From an uncultured Bacteroidales bacterium (GTDB lineage Bacteria; Bacteroidota; Bacteroidia; Bacteroidales; ML635J-15), in contig CALDKB010000041.1 in the NCBI GenBank assembly GCA_937899245.1, positions 1-64,000 on the forward strand: a stretch of 64,000 bases of DNA, read 5' to 3'. This document shows positions 50,487-58,991 of the stretch, in pieces. The notes under the pieces are model-generated. The model was not told where the DNA came from, did no database searches, and saw only the letters and a list, made by a program, of their open reading frames with translations. The position numbers were made by a program, and so were the translations under genes. The stretch's first letter is position 1, and the number at the start of each line of letters is the position of its first letter.

Positions 50487-51740
50487 ATGAACAACCTAAA
50501 AGATATTATAAAACGATCAATATTCGTATTGTATATAATCTGTGGCATCGGAGAAGGCTTTCTTCATGCGCAAAATGATATTAATTTAGAATCTTTACTA
50601 TCTCAGATAAATGCTGATAGTTTGCTTCGTACAGTCACCGACTTGCAGAATTTTGGCAGTCGTTATGCTTTGCGCGACGGAGGCAGCCAACAAGTATCTG
50701 AATATTTGGTACGGCGTCTTCAAAATTACGGCATTACAACAGAGGTTGACATCTTTCATAAGTCAGGGGATTTCTGGCTGACGGGCGCATACGATCAGCC
50801 CTTCTACAATGTCAAGGGTGTGTTACCTGCAGTGAATGCCATAGACGACTCGCTAGTGTTGATAGGAGCCCATTTAGATGCCATTTCGTATGTCATAGAT
50901 GTATATCCAGAACCACTAGAAAACGCTCCTGGTGCAGATGATAACGCTTCGGGGGTGGCGGTGATGATTGAGATTGCACGAATTTGTCATGAGAACGGAC
51001 TTTGCTTTCATCGCGATGTGCACTTTATGGCTTTTGATGGTGAAGAATTGGGGTTGTTTGGCAGCTGTTACGATGCACAAAAACGTTACGATGAAGGTGA
51101 TAAGATTGCACTAATGTTGAACAACGATATGGTAAGCTACCAGCCGGACGACAATTGGCGTATGATGTTGCATTGGTATCCAAATGCGCAAGATATTGCC
51201 AACCACGCCGCTGATATATGTACACAATTTACAAACATCACGCCCGTAGTGCCGTCCGTTTCGGAAAATATTAATGCACAAAACAGTGACAGTTATGCAT
51301 ACTACCATTCGGGATTCAAAGCTGTATTTGCAATGGAGTACACAATTTCATTGTCATATCACAAGGACTACGATGTAGCCGATTCAAATAATTATGCCTA
51401 TTTAGCAGATGTCGCACGTTATAATTTAGCGATGTTGAACGAATATGCGGGTTTGGATGATGCGTTAGGTGTAGAGACACATCAGACAGAAAATCAGATG
51501 TCGATTTCTCCGAATCCTGTCAGCGACAGGGCTATGGTATGGTGTCCTATACCAGAGAACTCAACGGCTGTCCTTACTATTACCGATATGACCGGACATG
51601 TTTTGCTTCAGCATAAAATTTTTGGACAGACTTGTGCCCACTATGAGGAAATGGATTTATCAGGACTCCCACCAGGAATCTATTTGTGCCAGCTTCGTAC
51701 TAATGTATGGACTAACACTGTGAAAATAGTGAAACTATAG
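50487..51740 (+). CDS. T9SS-secreted M28 aminopeptidase
   Basis: This encodes 417 residues. After a signal peptide (cut near 'FLHAQ'), the M28 metallopeptidase fold has 'LVLIGAHLDAIS' (His129 and Asp131), 'NAPGADDNASGVAVMIEIARI' (bridging Asp), 'HFMAFDGEELGLFGS' (catalytic Glu and zinc-ligand Glu), 'MLNNDMVSY' (Asp) and a late His ('SLSYHKDYD'). All di-zinc ligands appear present. The T9SS type A tail is 'MSISPNPVSDRAM' to 'PPGIYLCQLRTNVWTNTVKIVKL'. It trims N-terminal residues from peptides outside the cell. It lies just right of the repeat that closes the R-M block. Confidence 0.92.
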   Translation: MNNLKDIIKRSIFVLYIICGIGEGFLHAQNDINLESLLSQINADSLLRTVTDLQNFGSRYALRDGGSQQVSEYLVRRLQNYGITTEVDIFHKSGDFWLTGAYDQPFYNVKGVLPAVNAIDDSLVLIGAHLDAISYVIDVYPEPLENAPGADDNASGVAVMIEIARICHENGLCFHRDVHFMAFDGEELGLFGSCYDAQKRYDEGDKIALMLNNDMVSYQPDDNWRMMLHWYPNAQDIANHAADICTQFTNITPVVPSVSENINAQNSDSYAYYHSGFKAVFAMEYTISLSYHKDYDVADSNNYAYLADVARYNLAMLNEYAGLDDALGVETHQTENQMSISPNPVSDRAMVWCPIPENSTAVLTITDMTGHVLLQHKIFGQTCAHYEEMDLSGLPPGIYLCQLRTNVWTNTVKIVKL

Positions 51741-51772
51741 GATGTTTGTGGATTTTGCAATAGCGCGAATCA

Positions 51773-52195
51773 CTATGTCTTCCGCACCTCTATCGTCCTA
51801 ATTTGCTTATCGTCTTGTGTGATAAACACTTTGGTTATTCCGTCGGGCAGGATGTGGTCGATTTTTTCCGACCATTCCATGAAGATGTAGGCTCCGCTTT
51901 CAAGGTATTCCTCGAAGCCCATGTCGTAAACTTCGCGAAGATCGTCGATGCGGTAGAAGTCGAAATGGAAAATCTGTCCGTATTTCTTTGAGTAGTATTC
52001 GTTTACGATGGCAAAGGTTGGGCTGGTGATTTCGTCCTCGACTTCCATTTCGCGGCAAAGTTCCTTTAGAAAAGTCGTTTTACCAACGCCCATTTCACCG
52101 TAAAAGGCGAAAATTTTTTCGTCGCCGACGTATTCGAGGAATTTCTTGGCGGCTGGACGAAGTTCATCAAGGTTTTTTACAATAATTTCGCACAT
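51773..52195 (-). CDS. tsaE: tRNA threonylcarbamoyladenosine biosynthesis ATPase TsaE
   Basis: This encodes 140 residues. P-loop 'FYGEMGVGKTTFLKEL', 'EDEITSPTFAIVNEYYSKK' (switch with the SPTF motif), 'IFHFDFYRIDDLREVYDMGFEEYL' (H-x-D-x-Y-R) and 'AYIFMEWSEKIDHILP' (Trp-Ser/Glu motif) are all canonical. It drives the TsaBDE complex that makes t6A37 in tRNAs reading ANN codons. It is the last gene of the ispB-transketolase-tsaE operon (10-bp gap). Confidence 0.96.
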   Translation of the reverse strand: MCEIIVKNLDELRPAAKKFLEYVGDEKIFAFYGEMGVGKTTFLKELCREMEVEDEITSPTFAIVNEYYSKKYGQIFHFDFYRIDDLREVYDMGFEEYLESGAYIFMEWSEKIDHILPDGITKVFITQDDKQIRTIEVRKT

Positions 52196-52205
52196 GGTCG
52201 TATTA

Positions 52206-53150
52206 TTATCGTCTTATAAATTCGATTGCCTTTACTGTGATTGCTTCTGCGTCAAGTCCGAACTTGTGCAGTAGTTCCTTCGGAGAGCCAGATTCACCAA
52301 AGCAGTCGGGTATTCCTATTATTTTTAGTGGAGTAGGGCGGTTCTCTCCTAAAACTTCAGCAACAGCACCTCCAAGTCCGCCTGTAATTTGGTGTTCTTC
52401 AATGGTAATGATTCTGCCAGTTTCGTTAGCAATGTCAACTATGGCTTTCTTGTCAATTGGCTTTATTGTATGAATATTCATTACAGAAGCCGAAATTCCT
52501 TGTGATTCAAGTCGTTCTGCGGTTTCTAGGGCTGTCCATACCATCGATCCTGTCGCAATGATGCCTATGTCTTTGCCGTGCTTCAGCCATTGTGCCTTTC
52601 CAATTTCAAACTTGTCGTCCTTGCTCGAGAAGTTCGGAACTGGTTCTCGTCCGTAACGGATGTAGCATGGTGAATTTAGGTCGTTTATGGCGGCAATAGT
52701 TGCAAGATATGTCTGGTTTTCGTCGCATGGGCTTATTACGGTCATGTTTGGCATTGCCCGCATAATGGCGAGGTCCTCGAGCGCTTGGTGTGTTGCACCG
52801 TCGGGACCAACGGAAATGCCAGCGTGTGCGCCACCGATTATGACATGCAAATTGTTGTAGCAAATGGAAACTCTAATTTGGTCGATGCACCTAAGCGCTG
52901 AAAAAACGGCGTAGGTTGAGAATGCTGGAACTTTTCCCGCAAGTGCAAGTCCGGCGGCAGTTGCGGCTGCATTTTGTTCTGCAATTCCCATCGAGAAGAA
53001 TCTGTCTGGGTGGTTTTCCTTGAAAAAGTTCATGCCGACTGAATTTGTAATGTCGAGTCCGAGACAAACTATGCGCTTGTCGGTGTTTGCTACGTCGGAG
53101 AGAGCTTTCCCGAAGCCGTTTTTGGCATTTGTTATTTCTACTTGCTGCAT
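52206..53150 (-). CDS. Transketolase C-terminal subunit, second copy
   Basis: This encodes 314 residues. Pyrimidine-binding domain with 'DRFFSMGIAEQNAAATAAGLAL' (catalytic Glu), 'GGAHAGISVGPDGATHQALEDLA' and 'NMTVISPCDENQT'; C-terminal domain with 'IIATGSMVWTALETAERL' and 'EEHQITGGLGGAVAEV'. It is parallel to, but clearly diverged from, the copy at 16444-17397. No N-terminal half is adjacent. It sits between ispB (5-bp gap) and tsaE. Such split transketolase-like proteins can act in pentose, isoprenoid (DXS-like) or specialised sugar routes; the ispB neighbour hints at isoprenoid supply, but this is only context. Confidence 0.88.
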   Translation of the reverse strand: MQQVEITNAKNGFGKALSDVANTDKRIVCLGLDITNSVGMNFFKENHPDRFFSMGIAEQNAAATAAGLALAGKVPAFSTYAVFSALRCIDQIRVSICYNNLHVIIGGAHAGISVGPDGATHQALEDLAIMRAMPNMTVISPCDENQTYLATIAAINDLNSPCYIRYGREPVPNFSSKDDKFEIGKAQWLKHGKDIGIIATGSMVWTALETAERLESQGISASVMNIHTIKPIDKKAIVDIANETGRIITIEEHQITGGLGGAVAEVLGENRPTPLKIIGIPDCFGESGSPKELLHKFGLDAEAITVKAIEFIRR

Positions 53151-53155
53151 ATCTT

Positions 53156-54130
53156 TTAGTTTTCGCGTGCTATAATATAATTGGTGAGTTGCATTAGAAG
53201 GTCCTTGTATTTGCAGTTTTCAAGCTCGCTGATTTCTTTTGCGACTTCATCTTTCATTTGCCTGATAATTTTTTCGCTGTCGGAAATTCCTTTGTGTGAA
53301 ACAACAAGATCTCTAATTTCCTCGATATTCTCCATTGTGCGTTCTGCCTTCCAAAGTTCTGTCAACTTTTGTCTGTTGCTGTCCGACATGTTTTTCAATG
53401 CGCAGATTAGGGGCTGTGTGATTTTGTTTTCCTTTATGTCGTTCCCCGAGTCTTTGCCTGTTGAGTGGCTTGTATAATCGAGAATGTCGTCCTTAATCTG
53501 GAAAATATAACCGATTTTTTCTCCTATGCTGCCTATTGTGTCAATTTGCTCTATGCTGGCATTGGCTGTAACAGCACCAATTTTAAGGCAGGCGGAAATC
53601 AGCGATGCTGTTTTCTTGAAAATTATATTGTAGTATTTTTCTTCGTCCGCTTGGAAATTCGTTTCGTTAAGTTGCTGAAGTTCTCCTTCGCTCATGTCGC
53701 AGATTACCGGAATCATCATTTCAAGGATTTTGTATTCCTTGCGGTCGGTTGCGAGTTTTAGCGCTTTTGCAAAAAGATAGTCGCCGGTTAGGACTGCAGT
53801 CTTGTTGCCTTCGGCCATGTTGAGCGATGGTTTGTTGCGGCGTATTTCGGCTTCGTCAACTACGTCGTCGTGGGCTAGGGTGGCGTTGTGTAGAGTTTCG
53901 ACGATTACGGCGGCATCGTGTGTTCTCTGTGTTATTTCACCAAACATTTTTGCCGACAGATATACGAGCAATGGTCTTATTCGTTTGCCTTTTGCGTCGA
54001 AAACATATTTCATGAGGCTGCCGAATTTGCTGCTGTCGGAGCAAACCATATCGTCGAGTCGTCTTTCAAACTCGGCAATGTCTATTCCCGCGTGCTTGGC
54101 AATATTGTTGAAGTCTGGCAAACCTTTCAT
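53156..54130 (-). CDS. ispB: Polyprenyl diphosphate synthase (all-trans, IspB-like)
   Basis: This encodes 324 residues from the ATG at 54130. A GTG at 54163 would run into the tRNA-Arg terminator stem, so it was rejected. First aspartate-rich motif 'LAHDDVVDEAEIRRNKPS' (DDxxD) and second 'FQIKDDILDYTS' (DDxxD) bind Mg-diphosphate. 'MKYVFDAKGKRIRPLLVYLSAKM' holds the Gly-Lys-Arg-x-Arg-Pro motif for isopentenyl diphosphate. It makes the long isoprenoid chain of menaquinone. It is the first gene of an operon with the transketolase and tsaE genes. Confidence 0.94.
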   Translation of the reverse strand: MKGLPDFNNIAKHAGIDIAEFERRLDDMVCSDSSKFGSLMKYVFDAKGKRIRPLLVYLSAKMFGEITQRTHDAAVIVETLHNATLAHDDVVDEAEIRRNKPSLNMAEGNKTAVLTGDYLFAKALKLATDRKEYKILEMMIPVICDMSEGELQQLNETNFQADEEKYYNIIFKKTASLISACLKIGAVTANASIEQIDTIGSIGEKIGYIFQIKDDILDYTSHSTGKDSGNDIKENKITQPLICALKNMSDSNRQKLTELWKAERTMENIEEIRDLVVSHKGISDSEKIIRQMKDEVAKEISELENCKYKDLLMQLTNYIIAREN

Positions 54131-54155
54131 TTCGCGTATTTTGTTTCTAAACGAA

Positions 54156-54180
54156 AAAAGCACTGGAAACCAGTGCTTTC
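54156..54180 (-). terminator. Terminator of tRNA-Arg
   Basis: On the minus strand AAAGCACTGGTTTCCAGTGCTTT plus T's directly follows the tRNA 3' end; it ends 26 bp before the ispB start. Confidence 0.8.
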
Positions 54181-54182
54181 AG

Positions 54183-54256
54183 TGATCCAGACGGGATTCG
54201 AACCCATGGCCTACGGCTTAGAAGGCCGTTGCTCTATCCAGCTGAGCTACTGGACC
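54183..54256 (-). tRNA. tRNA-Arg (TCT)
   Basis: A 74-nt cloverleaf: acceptor GGTCCAG/CTGGATC, D arm GCTC/GAGC, anticodon stem ACGGC/GCCGT with anticodon TCT, T loop TTCGAAT, discriminator A. CCA is not encoded. Confidence 0.96.
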
Positions 54257-54441
54257 ATCATTTTTCGGACTGCAAAAGTATAACTATTTTGTCGAAGGCG
54301 CAAATTTTTTTGAAAAAAAATATTGGCCGGTCTATTAATCGGTCGACCAGTAGACCACCAAACCGGCAGAATGACCAACTGTTGACAAGCCGTTTTTCCG
54401 TTTAACATTAAGCAGTTGAAAAAACTGACACATAATTTATT

Positions 54442-54468
54442 TTTCGCTTTGAAAGCGAAATAATTTTG
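54442..54468 (+). promoter_or_regulatory. Promoter with perfect palindromic operator
   Basis: TTTCGCTTTGAAAGCGAAA (54442-54460) is a perfect 19-bp palindrome directly followed by the -7 element TAATTTTG (54461-54468), 19 bp before the ATG at 54488. It fills the spacer where RNA polymerase would bind, which suggests a repressor site. A weak -33 (TTTA, 54436-54439) fits a 21-bp spacer. The rest of the spacer from 54257 shows no gene. Confidence 0.6.
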
Positions 54469-54487
54469 TAACGATAAAATTCATCAA

Positions 54488-55432
54488 ATGATAAGAACAG
54501 GCGTTTACGGCAATATCAACCCATACACCGACGGCATAGTTGAGAACATTCTCGATGTCGCCGAACTCGATGTAGTTGGAACTTATTCGCCAGCGCACGA
54601 AAATAAAGTGCCGTCGAGGCTGAATCTGCCGGAATTTGATGAAGAGAGCACTTTCCTGAAAAATGTTGATGCTGTCATTGCTGTGTCGCCAATTGCAAAT
54701 TTGGACGACATAAAAACTCTTGTCAAGTCGTCGAAGCACGTTTTTTTCGAGCCGACATCTTCGTATTGCAGCAATGATGTCTCGAAGCTTTCAAGCATTG
54801 TCGACGAGGCAAACGTGAAAGTGCAGGCCGGATTCCATCATCGTTTCAACAATACTTTTCTGTCGGCAAAACCGTTCATCGTTTCCCCGCGGTTCATACA
54901 GTCGATGAATTTCAAGCGCTATGATGTCAAGAGCGAGTTCTGCTCAGTTTTGATGGACATGCTGATAAACGATGTCGACATTGTGCTTAGCGTTGTCAAG
55001 TCGAATGTCAAGAACATTTATGCAAACGCTTCGTCGATAAAGTCCCGCACGCCAGATATCATCAATGCGCGCATCGAATTTTATAATGGTTGCGTGGCTC
55101 ATTTTACCGCTGGCAGAATTGCTGTTGAGGACTCTCACAACATGACATTCTATTGCCGAGATAGCTACACCAATATAGATATGCTTAACAATAAGGCCAA
55201 CTTGATAAAGAAACGTGCCGAAGGCGAAGAGACGACTTTCTTCCAGACTGCGGTGGGCGACTTGTCTGTCGAGCCGATTATGGTAAAGCCTAACAATGTT
55301 TATTTTGACGAGTTTTCTTCGTTCGCAAAGTCTATCCTTTATAACAAGTCGCCAGAAGTCAACGTCGACACCATACTCAAGACCTACGATGTCGTTAAGA
55401 AAATTAAGGAAAAGATAACGTTAAGTTTCTAG
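54488..55432 (+). CDS. Gfo/Idh/MocA-fold oxidoreductase homologue, active site degenerate
   Basis: This encodes 314 residues. The N-terminal Rossmann-like part is 'MIRTGVYGNINPYTDGIVENIL' with 'VDAVIAVSPIANLDDIKTLVKSSKHVFFEPTSSY'. The second domain has 'VQAGFHHRFNNTFLSAKPFI' and a beta-sheet with 'INARIEFYNGCVAHFTAGRI'. The fold is recognisable, but the GxGxxG loop is reduced to 'GVYGNI', and the EKP motif, whose Lys binds substrate, reads 'FFEPTSS'. A true dehydrogenase function is therefore doubtful. Normal homologues in Bacteroidales keep both motifs. It is monocistronic, with a palindromic operator upstream. Confidence 0.75.
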   Translation: MIRTGVYGNINPYTDGIVENILDVAELDVVGTYSPAHENKVPSRLNLPEFDEESTFLKNVDAVIAVSPIANLDDIKTLVKSSKHVFFEPTSSYCSNDVSKLSSIVDEANVKVQAGFHHRFNNTFLSAKPFIVSPRFIQSMNFKRYDVKSEFCSVLMDMLINDVDIVLSVVKSNVKNIYANASSIKSRTPDIINARIEFYNGCVAHFTAGRIAVEDSHNMTFYCRDSYTNIDMLNNKANLIKKRAEGEETTFFQTAVGDLSVEPIMVKPNNVYFDEFSSFAKSILYNKSPEVNVDTILKTYDVVKKIKEKITLSF

Positions 55433-55496
55433 CCTAAAATTTTGGCGGTTCGTCGATTCTTTTTATCTTTGTTGCGATAAATGAATTTTTTATAAA

Positions 55497-56567
55497 GTGA
55501 TAAGGACTCCTGATATCAATAGATGCATGCTTTCTGTGCTTGTCGCAAGTGTCTTGTTGACTATGTTTTCGTGTAAAGGCGAAAAAAAGGATTCAAGTGA
55601 TTTTGAGTCGGTTGACAATGCTGCTGATACGCTTTCTGACGTGGATGTGTTGGTGGAAGAAGTTTCTGGAAAATTCGGCAATAATATTTTGTATTTTTTG
55701 GATGGAAAGTTCGTCGTCTATGGCGTTTCGGATGGAACCACGAAGGAGTACGACTTTGGCGGTGTTGATTTGCTTGACTATGCGCTAAAACCACAATCTT
55801 CGCTTTTGTATTATTATGTGTGCGACAATGGCAATGCTGTTTTGAAAAGTGTAGATTTCGCCGATGACAATCCTTCGCCAGTTAAGGTCGTCGATTTTGG
55901 CCTGACGTGTGAAGATTGCTTCGACGGTATTTGGGGTTGCAATTCTTCGCTTTTGGTTAACGACGATGCTTCTGTTCTGGGAGTAAGATATGGTTCTAGC
56001 ATGGATTGCTTCGGGTTCTGCAAGTGCAAGGTATATTATCCTGCAACAGGCAAACTGAAGGATATGGACGAATGGCAGGAGGTTTTTGACCAAGCACCCA
56101 AAGTTGACAGGGAGGCGTTTGACACCGAAACAGATGGCATCCCTAAATTCTATTATGTGAAAAATGGAGCAAAAGTTTGCGTTTCCGATAAAATAGACAT
56201 GTCTTTTGCCGAGGGCGACGAAAATTATATTGAATATGCGGCTTGTTCGTTGTCGCCAGACAGCAAGAAGGTGCTATATAGCGCTGGTGTGCTTCTTGGT
56301 GAAACTTTTAATGGTCAGTATTGCGTTGCAAGTCTTGATGGTAAATACCAGTTGGCCCTTAGTAATACTGATATGGTTGAATGCAAGGCGATTGAATGGC
56401 TTGCTGACGGCTCTTTGGTTTATTCCGGCGAGGAATCTCGTCCTGAAACCGACCCAGAATATTCCGAAGACAATACTATGCGTCCATGCATTTGGATTTT
56501 GCACCCCGGAAGCATGAAGCCGCAAGTGTTGGTTCATGATGTCGGCAACTTCTGTATTATGGAGTAA
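55497..56567 (+). CDS. Lipoprotein, tandem family member 1
   Basis: This encodes 356 residues. GTG start at 55497, preferred because it supplies Arg residues before the hydrophobic core; ATG 55527 is the alternative. Lipobox 'LTMFSC'. The mature protein shares order and motifs with the two genes downstream: 'LYFLDGKFVVYGVSDGT', 'ALKPQSSLLYYYVCDNGNAVLKSVDF', 'DFGLTCEDC', 'SDKID', 'SLSPDSKKVLYSAG', 'GQYCVASLDGKYQLAL', 'SRPETDPEYSEDNTMRPCIWIL'. Alternating 'SPDxKxVLY' blocks suggest a beta-propeller-like fold. No enzymatic motif. It is the most divergent of the three. Confidence 0.78.
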   Translation: MIRTPDINRCMLSVLVASVLLTMFSCKGEKKDSSDFESVDNAADTLSDVDVLVEEVSGKFGNNILYFLDGKFVVYGVSDGTTKEYDFGGVDLLDYALKPQSSLLYYYVCDNGNAVLKSVDFADDNPSPVKVVDFGLTCEDCFDGIWGCNSSLLVNDDASVLGVRYGSSMDCFGFCKCKVYYPATGKLKDMDEWQEVFDQAPKVDREAFDTETDGIPKFYYVKNGAKVCVSDKIDMSFAEGDENYIEYAACSLSPDSKKVLYSAGVLLGETFNGQYCVASLDGKYQLALSNTDMVECKAIEWLADGSLVYSGEESRPETDPEYSEDNTMRPCIWILHPGSMKPQVLVHDVGNFCIME

Positions 56568-56612
56568 ATTTTTATCTAAATTTGTAATTGTTTAAATTAA
56601 ATAGTTTGTAAT

Positions 56613-57683
56613 ATGAAATTTTCAAGATTTATCGTTGTGGCACTTGCTTTATGTGCAACTTCATGTTTGCTATCGTGTGGAGGCAGTGAAAAGAAAGATG
56701 AAAATGGTGTAAAGCAAACTGCAGAAAATAATGATGATGGAAAAGCCGTTTTCGATGTCACCGACTATGATGTCGCTTATATTGCAGATGGTAAGTTTTG
56801 CTTTTACAGACTTTCCGACAGTTCTTCGGTAGTTTATGAGGGCGAAACAGGAGAAATAATGAACTTCAGCTTCAAGCCGAAAACACTGCTTCTTTATTAT
56901 ACCGTATGTGAAAACCAAAAAGTTATCCTAAAGAGTATTGATTTTGGTAAGGTCAATCCCCAGCCGGTAACTGTTGTCGATTTCAACCTTTCGTGTGAAG
57001 ATTGTGTTTATGAAACTTATGGCGGATATGGCGAATTGCTTGTCAGCAAAGATGGTTCGGCTATCGGAATGCAGCATAATTTCAGTTGGGACGGCTATGG
57101 CTTTTCCAATGTGAAGATATATTACCCGGAGTCTGGCAGGTTTGAGAATGATGGCGATTGGGAGATTTTTTGGGACGGAAATAGCAGTGTCGATTACGAA
57201 GATTATGAAATCGTTAAGGATAATGATTCGGATCTTAGATCCTATAAGATTTATTATGTGAAGAATGACCCCAGAACTTGCCTTTCCGACAAGATTGACT
57301 TTGTGTCATTGAAACCGTTTGAAACCAATCCCGAGGACTTTAACACGTATGCATATTCTTCGGATGGCAAGTATTTGCTTTATGGTGCAATTCTTTCGTG
57401 GGGCGATTATCCTCATGGTCCATATTGCGTTGCAAGTCTTGACGGACGCTACCAGCGTGTGCTTGACGATACCGATGTCACAATTACTTCTTCGATTTGT
57501 TGGAGTGATAAAGGTTTTCTTCTATATGTCGGTTCCGAACCGCGTCCAGTGTCCGATCCGGAATATAATGAGTATAATTCGACTAAACCATGTGTAAAAC
57601 TTCTAAAGCAGGGAAGTACGGCTGAACCGGAAGTGATAATCCATGGTACAGACAAATTCATCCTTATGGATTCAAAACGTTAA
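56613..57683 (+). CDS. Lipoprotein, tandem family member 2
   Basis: This encodes 356 residues with lipobox 'CLLSC' (Cys about 22). It shares with member 3 'VFDVTDYDVAYIADGKFCFYRLSDS', 'DFNLSCEDC', 'LSDKIDFVSLKP', 'LLYGAILSWGDYPHGPYCVASLDG', 'LDDTDVTITSSICWSDKGFLLYVGSEPRP', 'DPEYNEYNSTKPCVKLLKQG'. Several paired Cys are conserved. The gap to member 1 is 45 bp and to member 3 is 21 bp, so all three are probably one transcript. Function unknown; an outer-membrane or periplasmic location is inferred from the lipobox. Confidence 0.8.
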   Translation: MKFSRFIVVALALCATSCLLSCGGSEKKDENGVKQTAENNDDGKAVFDVTDYDVAYIADGKFCFYRLSDSSSVVYEGETGEIMNFSFKPKTLLLYYTVCENQKVILKSIDFGKVNPQPVTVVDFNLSCEDCVYETYGGYGELLVSKDGSAIGMQHNFSWDGYGFSNVKIYYPESGRFENDGDWEIFWDGNSSVDYEDYEIVKDNDSDLRSYKIYYVKNDPRTCLSDKIDFVSLKPFETNPEDFNTYAYSSDGKYLLYGAILSWGDYPHGPYCVASLDGRYQRVLDDTDVTITSSICWSDKGFLLYVGSEPRPVSDPEYNEYNSTKPCVKLLKQGSTAEPEVIIHGTDKFILMDSKR

Positions 57684-57704
57684 ATCACAAACGAATTCTA
57701 ATAT

Positions 57705-58829
57705 ATGAATCAAAATGCTATAAAAATATTGCTTTCTTCCTTGTTGGTGGGAGCAATGCTATTTATCTCTTCGTGTGGTGAAGGAGGAAAGGAGAAAAAA
57801 GATGTAGCAGAAGCAAATTCCGAGATTGCTGTAGCTGATAGTGTAATAGAATCAGTTTTCGATGTGTCCGATTATGATTTTATGTATTTCGCTGATGGGA
57901 AATTCAATTTCTATAGGATGTCGGATAGCGTATCAGCAGTATATGAAGGCGAAGACGCACTAATAATGAATTATACATTTCAGGCGAACACGCTTGTATT
58001 ATATTATAGTGTGTGTACCGAAGATAGCACTGTGGCAGTGAAGAAGATTGATTTTTCCAAGGAAAATCCCGAACCTGAGTTTGTCGTTGATTTTGGATTG
58101 AATTATAACAAATGTATCAGCGAAACCTATGATGGCTATAGCCCGGTATATGTCAATAAGGATGCATCAATGATAGTTGTAATGTATGATTTCAGCTGGG
58201 AAAGTTATGGTTTCTGCAGGGAAAAGGTTTATGTGCCAGAAACAGGTAAGTTCAAGAATGATTTGGACTGGGGCATGTTATATTCGGACGATAATGGAGA
58301 ATCTGACTTTGGCAAGTACTCGTTTTCATCGCGACCGGGTGATGTCGATGCAGATGAAGAATATGATGTGGGTGAAGACCATGTCTTGAATTTGTATTGC
58401 ATGAATGAGAAAACGAAGGAGCAAACTTGCATATCCGACAAGATAGATTTCTTTTCGATAAGCGAGGAACAGACATATCCAGAGGAATTAGAGGTTTGCA
58501 GCTTGTCGCCGGACAAAAAATACGTCCTATACTATGCAGTTCTTTCCTGGGGCGATTATCCCCACGGACCATATTGCGTTGCTAGCGTTGATGGTAGCTG
58601 TCAGCAGGCACTTGTAGATACGGATGTAACGATAACATCGTCGATTTGCTGGTGCGACAACGGTTCTCTTTTGTATGTCGGTTCCGAACCGCGTCCCAAA
58701 ACAGACCCCGAATACGACGAATATAATACGACGAAACCATGTATTAAGCTGTTGAAACCTGGGTGTGCAGAAGAGGCGGAAGTGATAGTTCATAATACAA
58801 GTAGATTCCTTATTATGCAGACAAAATAA
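57705..58829 (+). CDS. Lipoprotein, tandem family member 3
   Basis: This encodes 374 residues with signal 'KILLSSLLVGAMLFISSC' (lipobox ISSC). It is nearest to member 2 ('ADGKFNFYRMSDSVSAVYEGEDA', 'LSWGDYPHGPYCVASVDG', 'DTDVTITSSICWCDNGSLLYVGSEPRPKTDPEYDEYNTTKPC'). It has an extra acidic insertion at about 205-225 ('RPGDVDADEEYDVGEDHVL'). The strong conservation of the 'SWGDYPHGPYCVAS' and 'GSEPRP' segments against a variable N-terminus suggests a binding surface. A hairpin terminator follows. Confidence 0.8.
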   Translation: MNQNAIKILLSSLLVGAMLFISSCGEGGKEKKDVAEANSEIAVADSVIESVFDVSDYDFMYFADGKFNFYRMSDSVSAVYEGEDALIMNYTFQANTLVLYYSVCTEDSTVAVKKIDFSKENPEPEFVVDFGLNYNKCISETYDGYSPVYVNKDASMIVVMYDFSWESYGFCREKVYVPETGKFKNDLDWGMLYSDDNGESDFGKYSFSSRPGDVDADEEYDVGEDHVLNLYCMNEKTKEQTCISDKIDFFSISEEQTYPEELEVCSLSPDKKYVLYYAVLSWGDYPHGPYCVASVDGSCQQALVDTDVTITSSICWCDNGSLLYVGSEPRPKTDPEYDEYNTTKPCIKLLKPGCAEEAEVIVHNTSRFLIMQTK

Positions 58830-58859
58830 TCGTCTGGAAGAGGTAGAATATAAAATATG

Positions 58860-58893
58860 GTGGGGAAGCATAAAATAAAAAATGCTTCCCCAC
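58860..58893 (+). terminator. Hairpin after the lipoprotein trio
   Basis: GTGGGGAAGCAT and ATGCTTCCCCAC form a perfect 12-bp stem with an A-rich loop, 30 bp after the stop. It has no T-run, so it may act as a weak terminator or 3' end stabiliser. Confidence 0.6.
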
Positions 58894-58937
58894 GTTATGT
58901 CTACAAATATGGTGTAGGTATGATTTTGAAAATTATC

Positions 58938-58969
58938 TTGTAGTGGTAAATGTATTTTTCTTACCTTTG
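58938..58969 (+). promoter_or_regulatory. Promoter that decides the start of the next lipoprotein gene
   Basis: TTG (58938-58940) and TACCTTTG (58962-58969) with a 21-bp spacer. The transcription start would be near 58976, so the true start codon is the ATG at 58992 and not the upstream in-frame ATG at 58950. Confidence 0.6.
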
Positions 58970-58991
58970 TCCACCTATAATTATTTGTTGC

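Noticed and set aside
54131..54163. GTG start at 54163 for ispB
   Set aside because: It would begin inside the stem of the tRNA-Arg terminator; the ATG at 54130 gives the normal family length.
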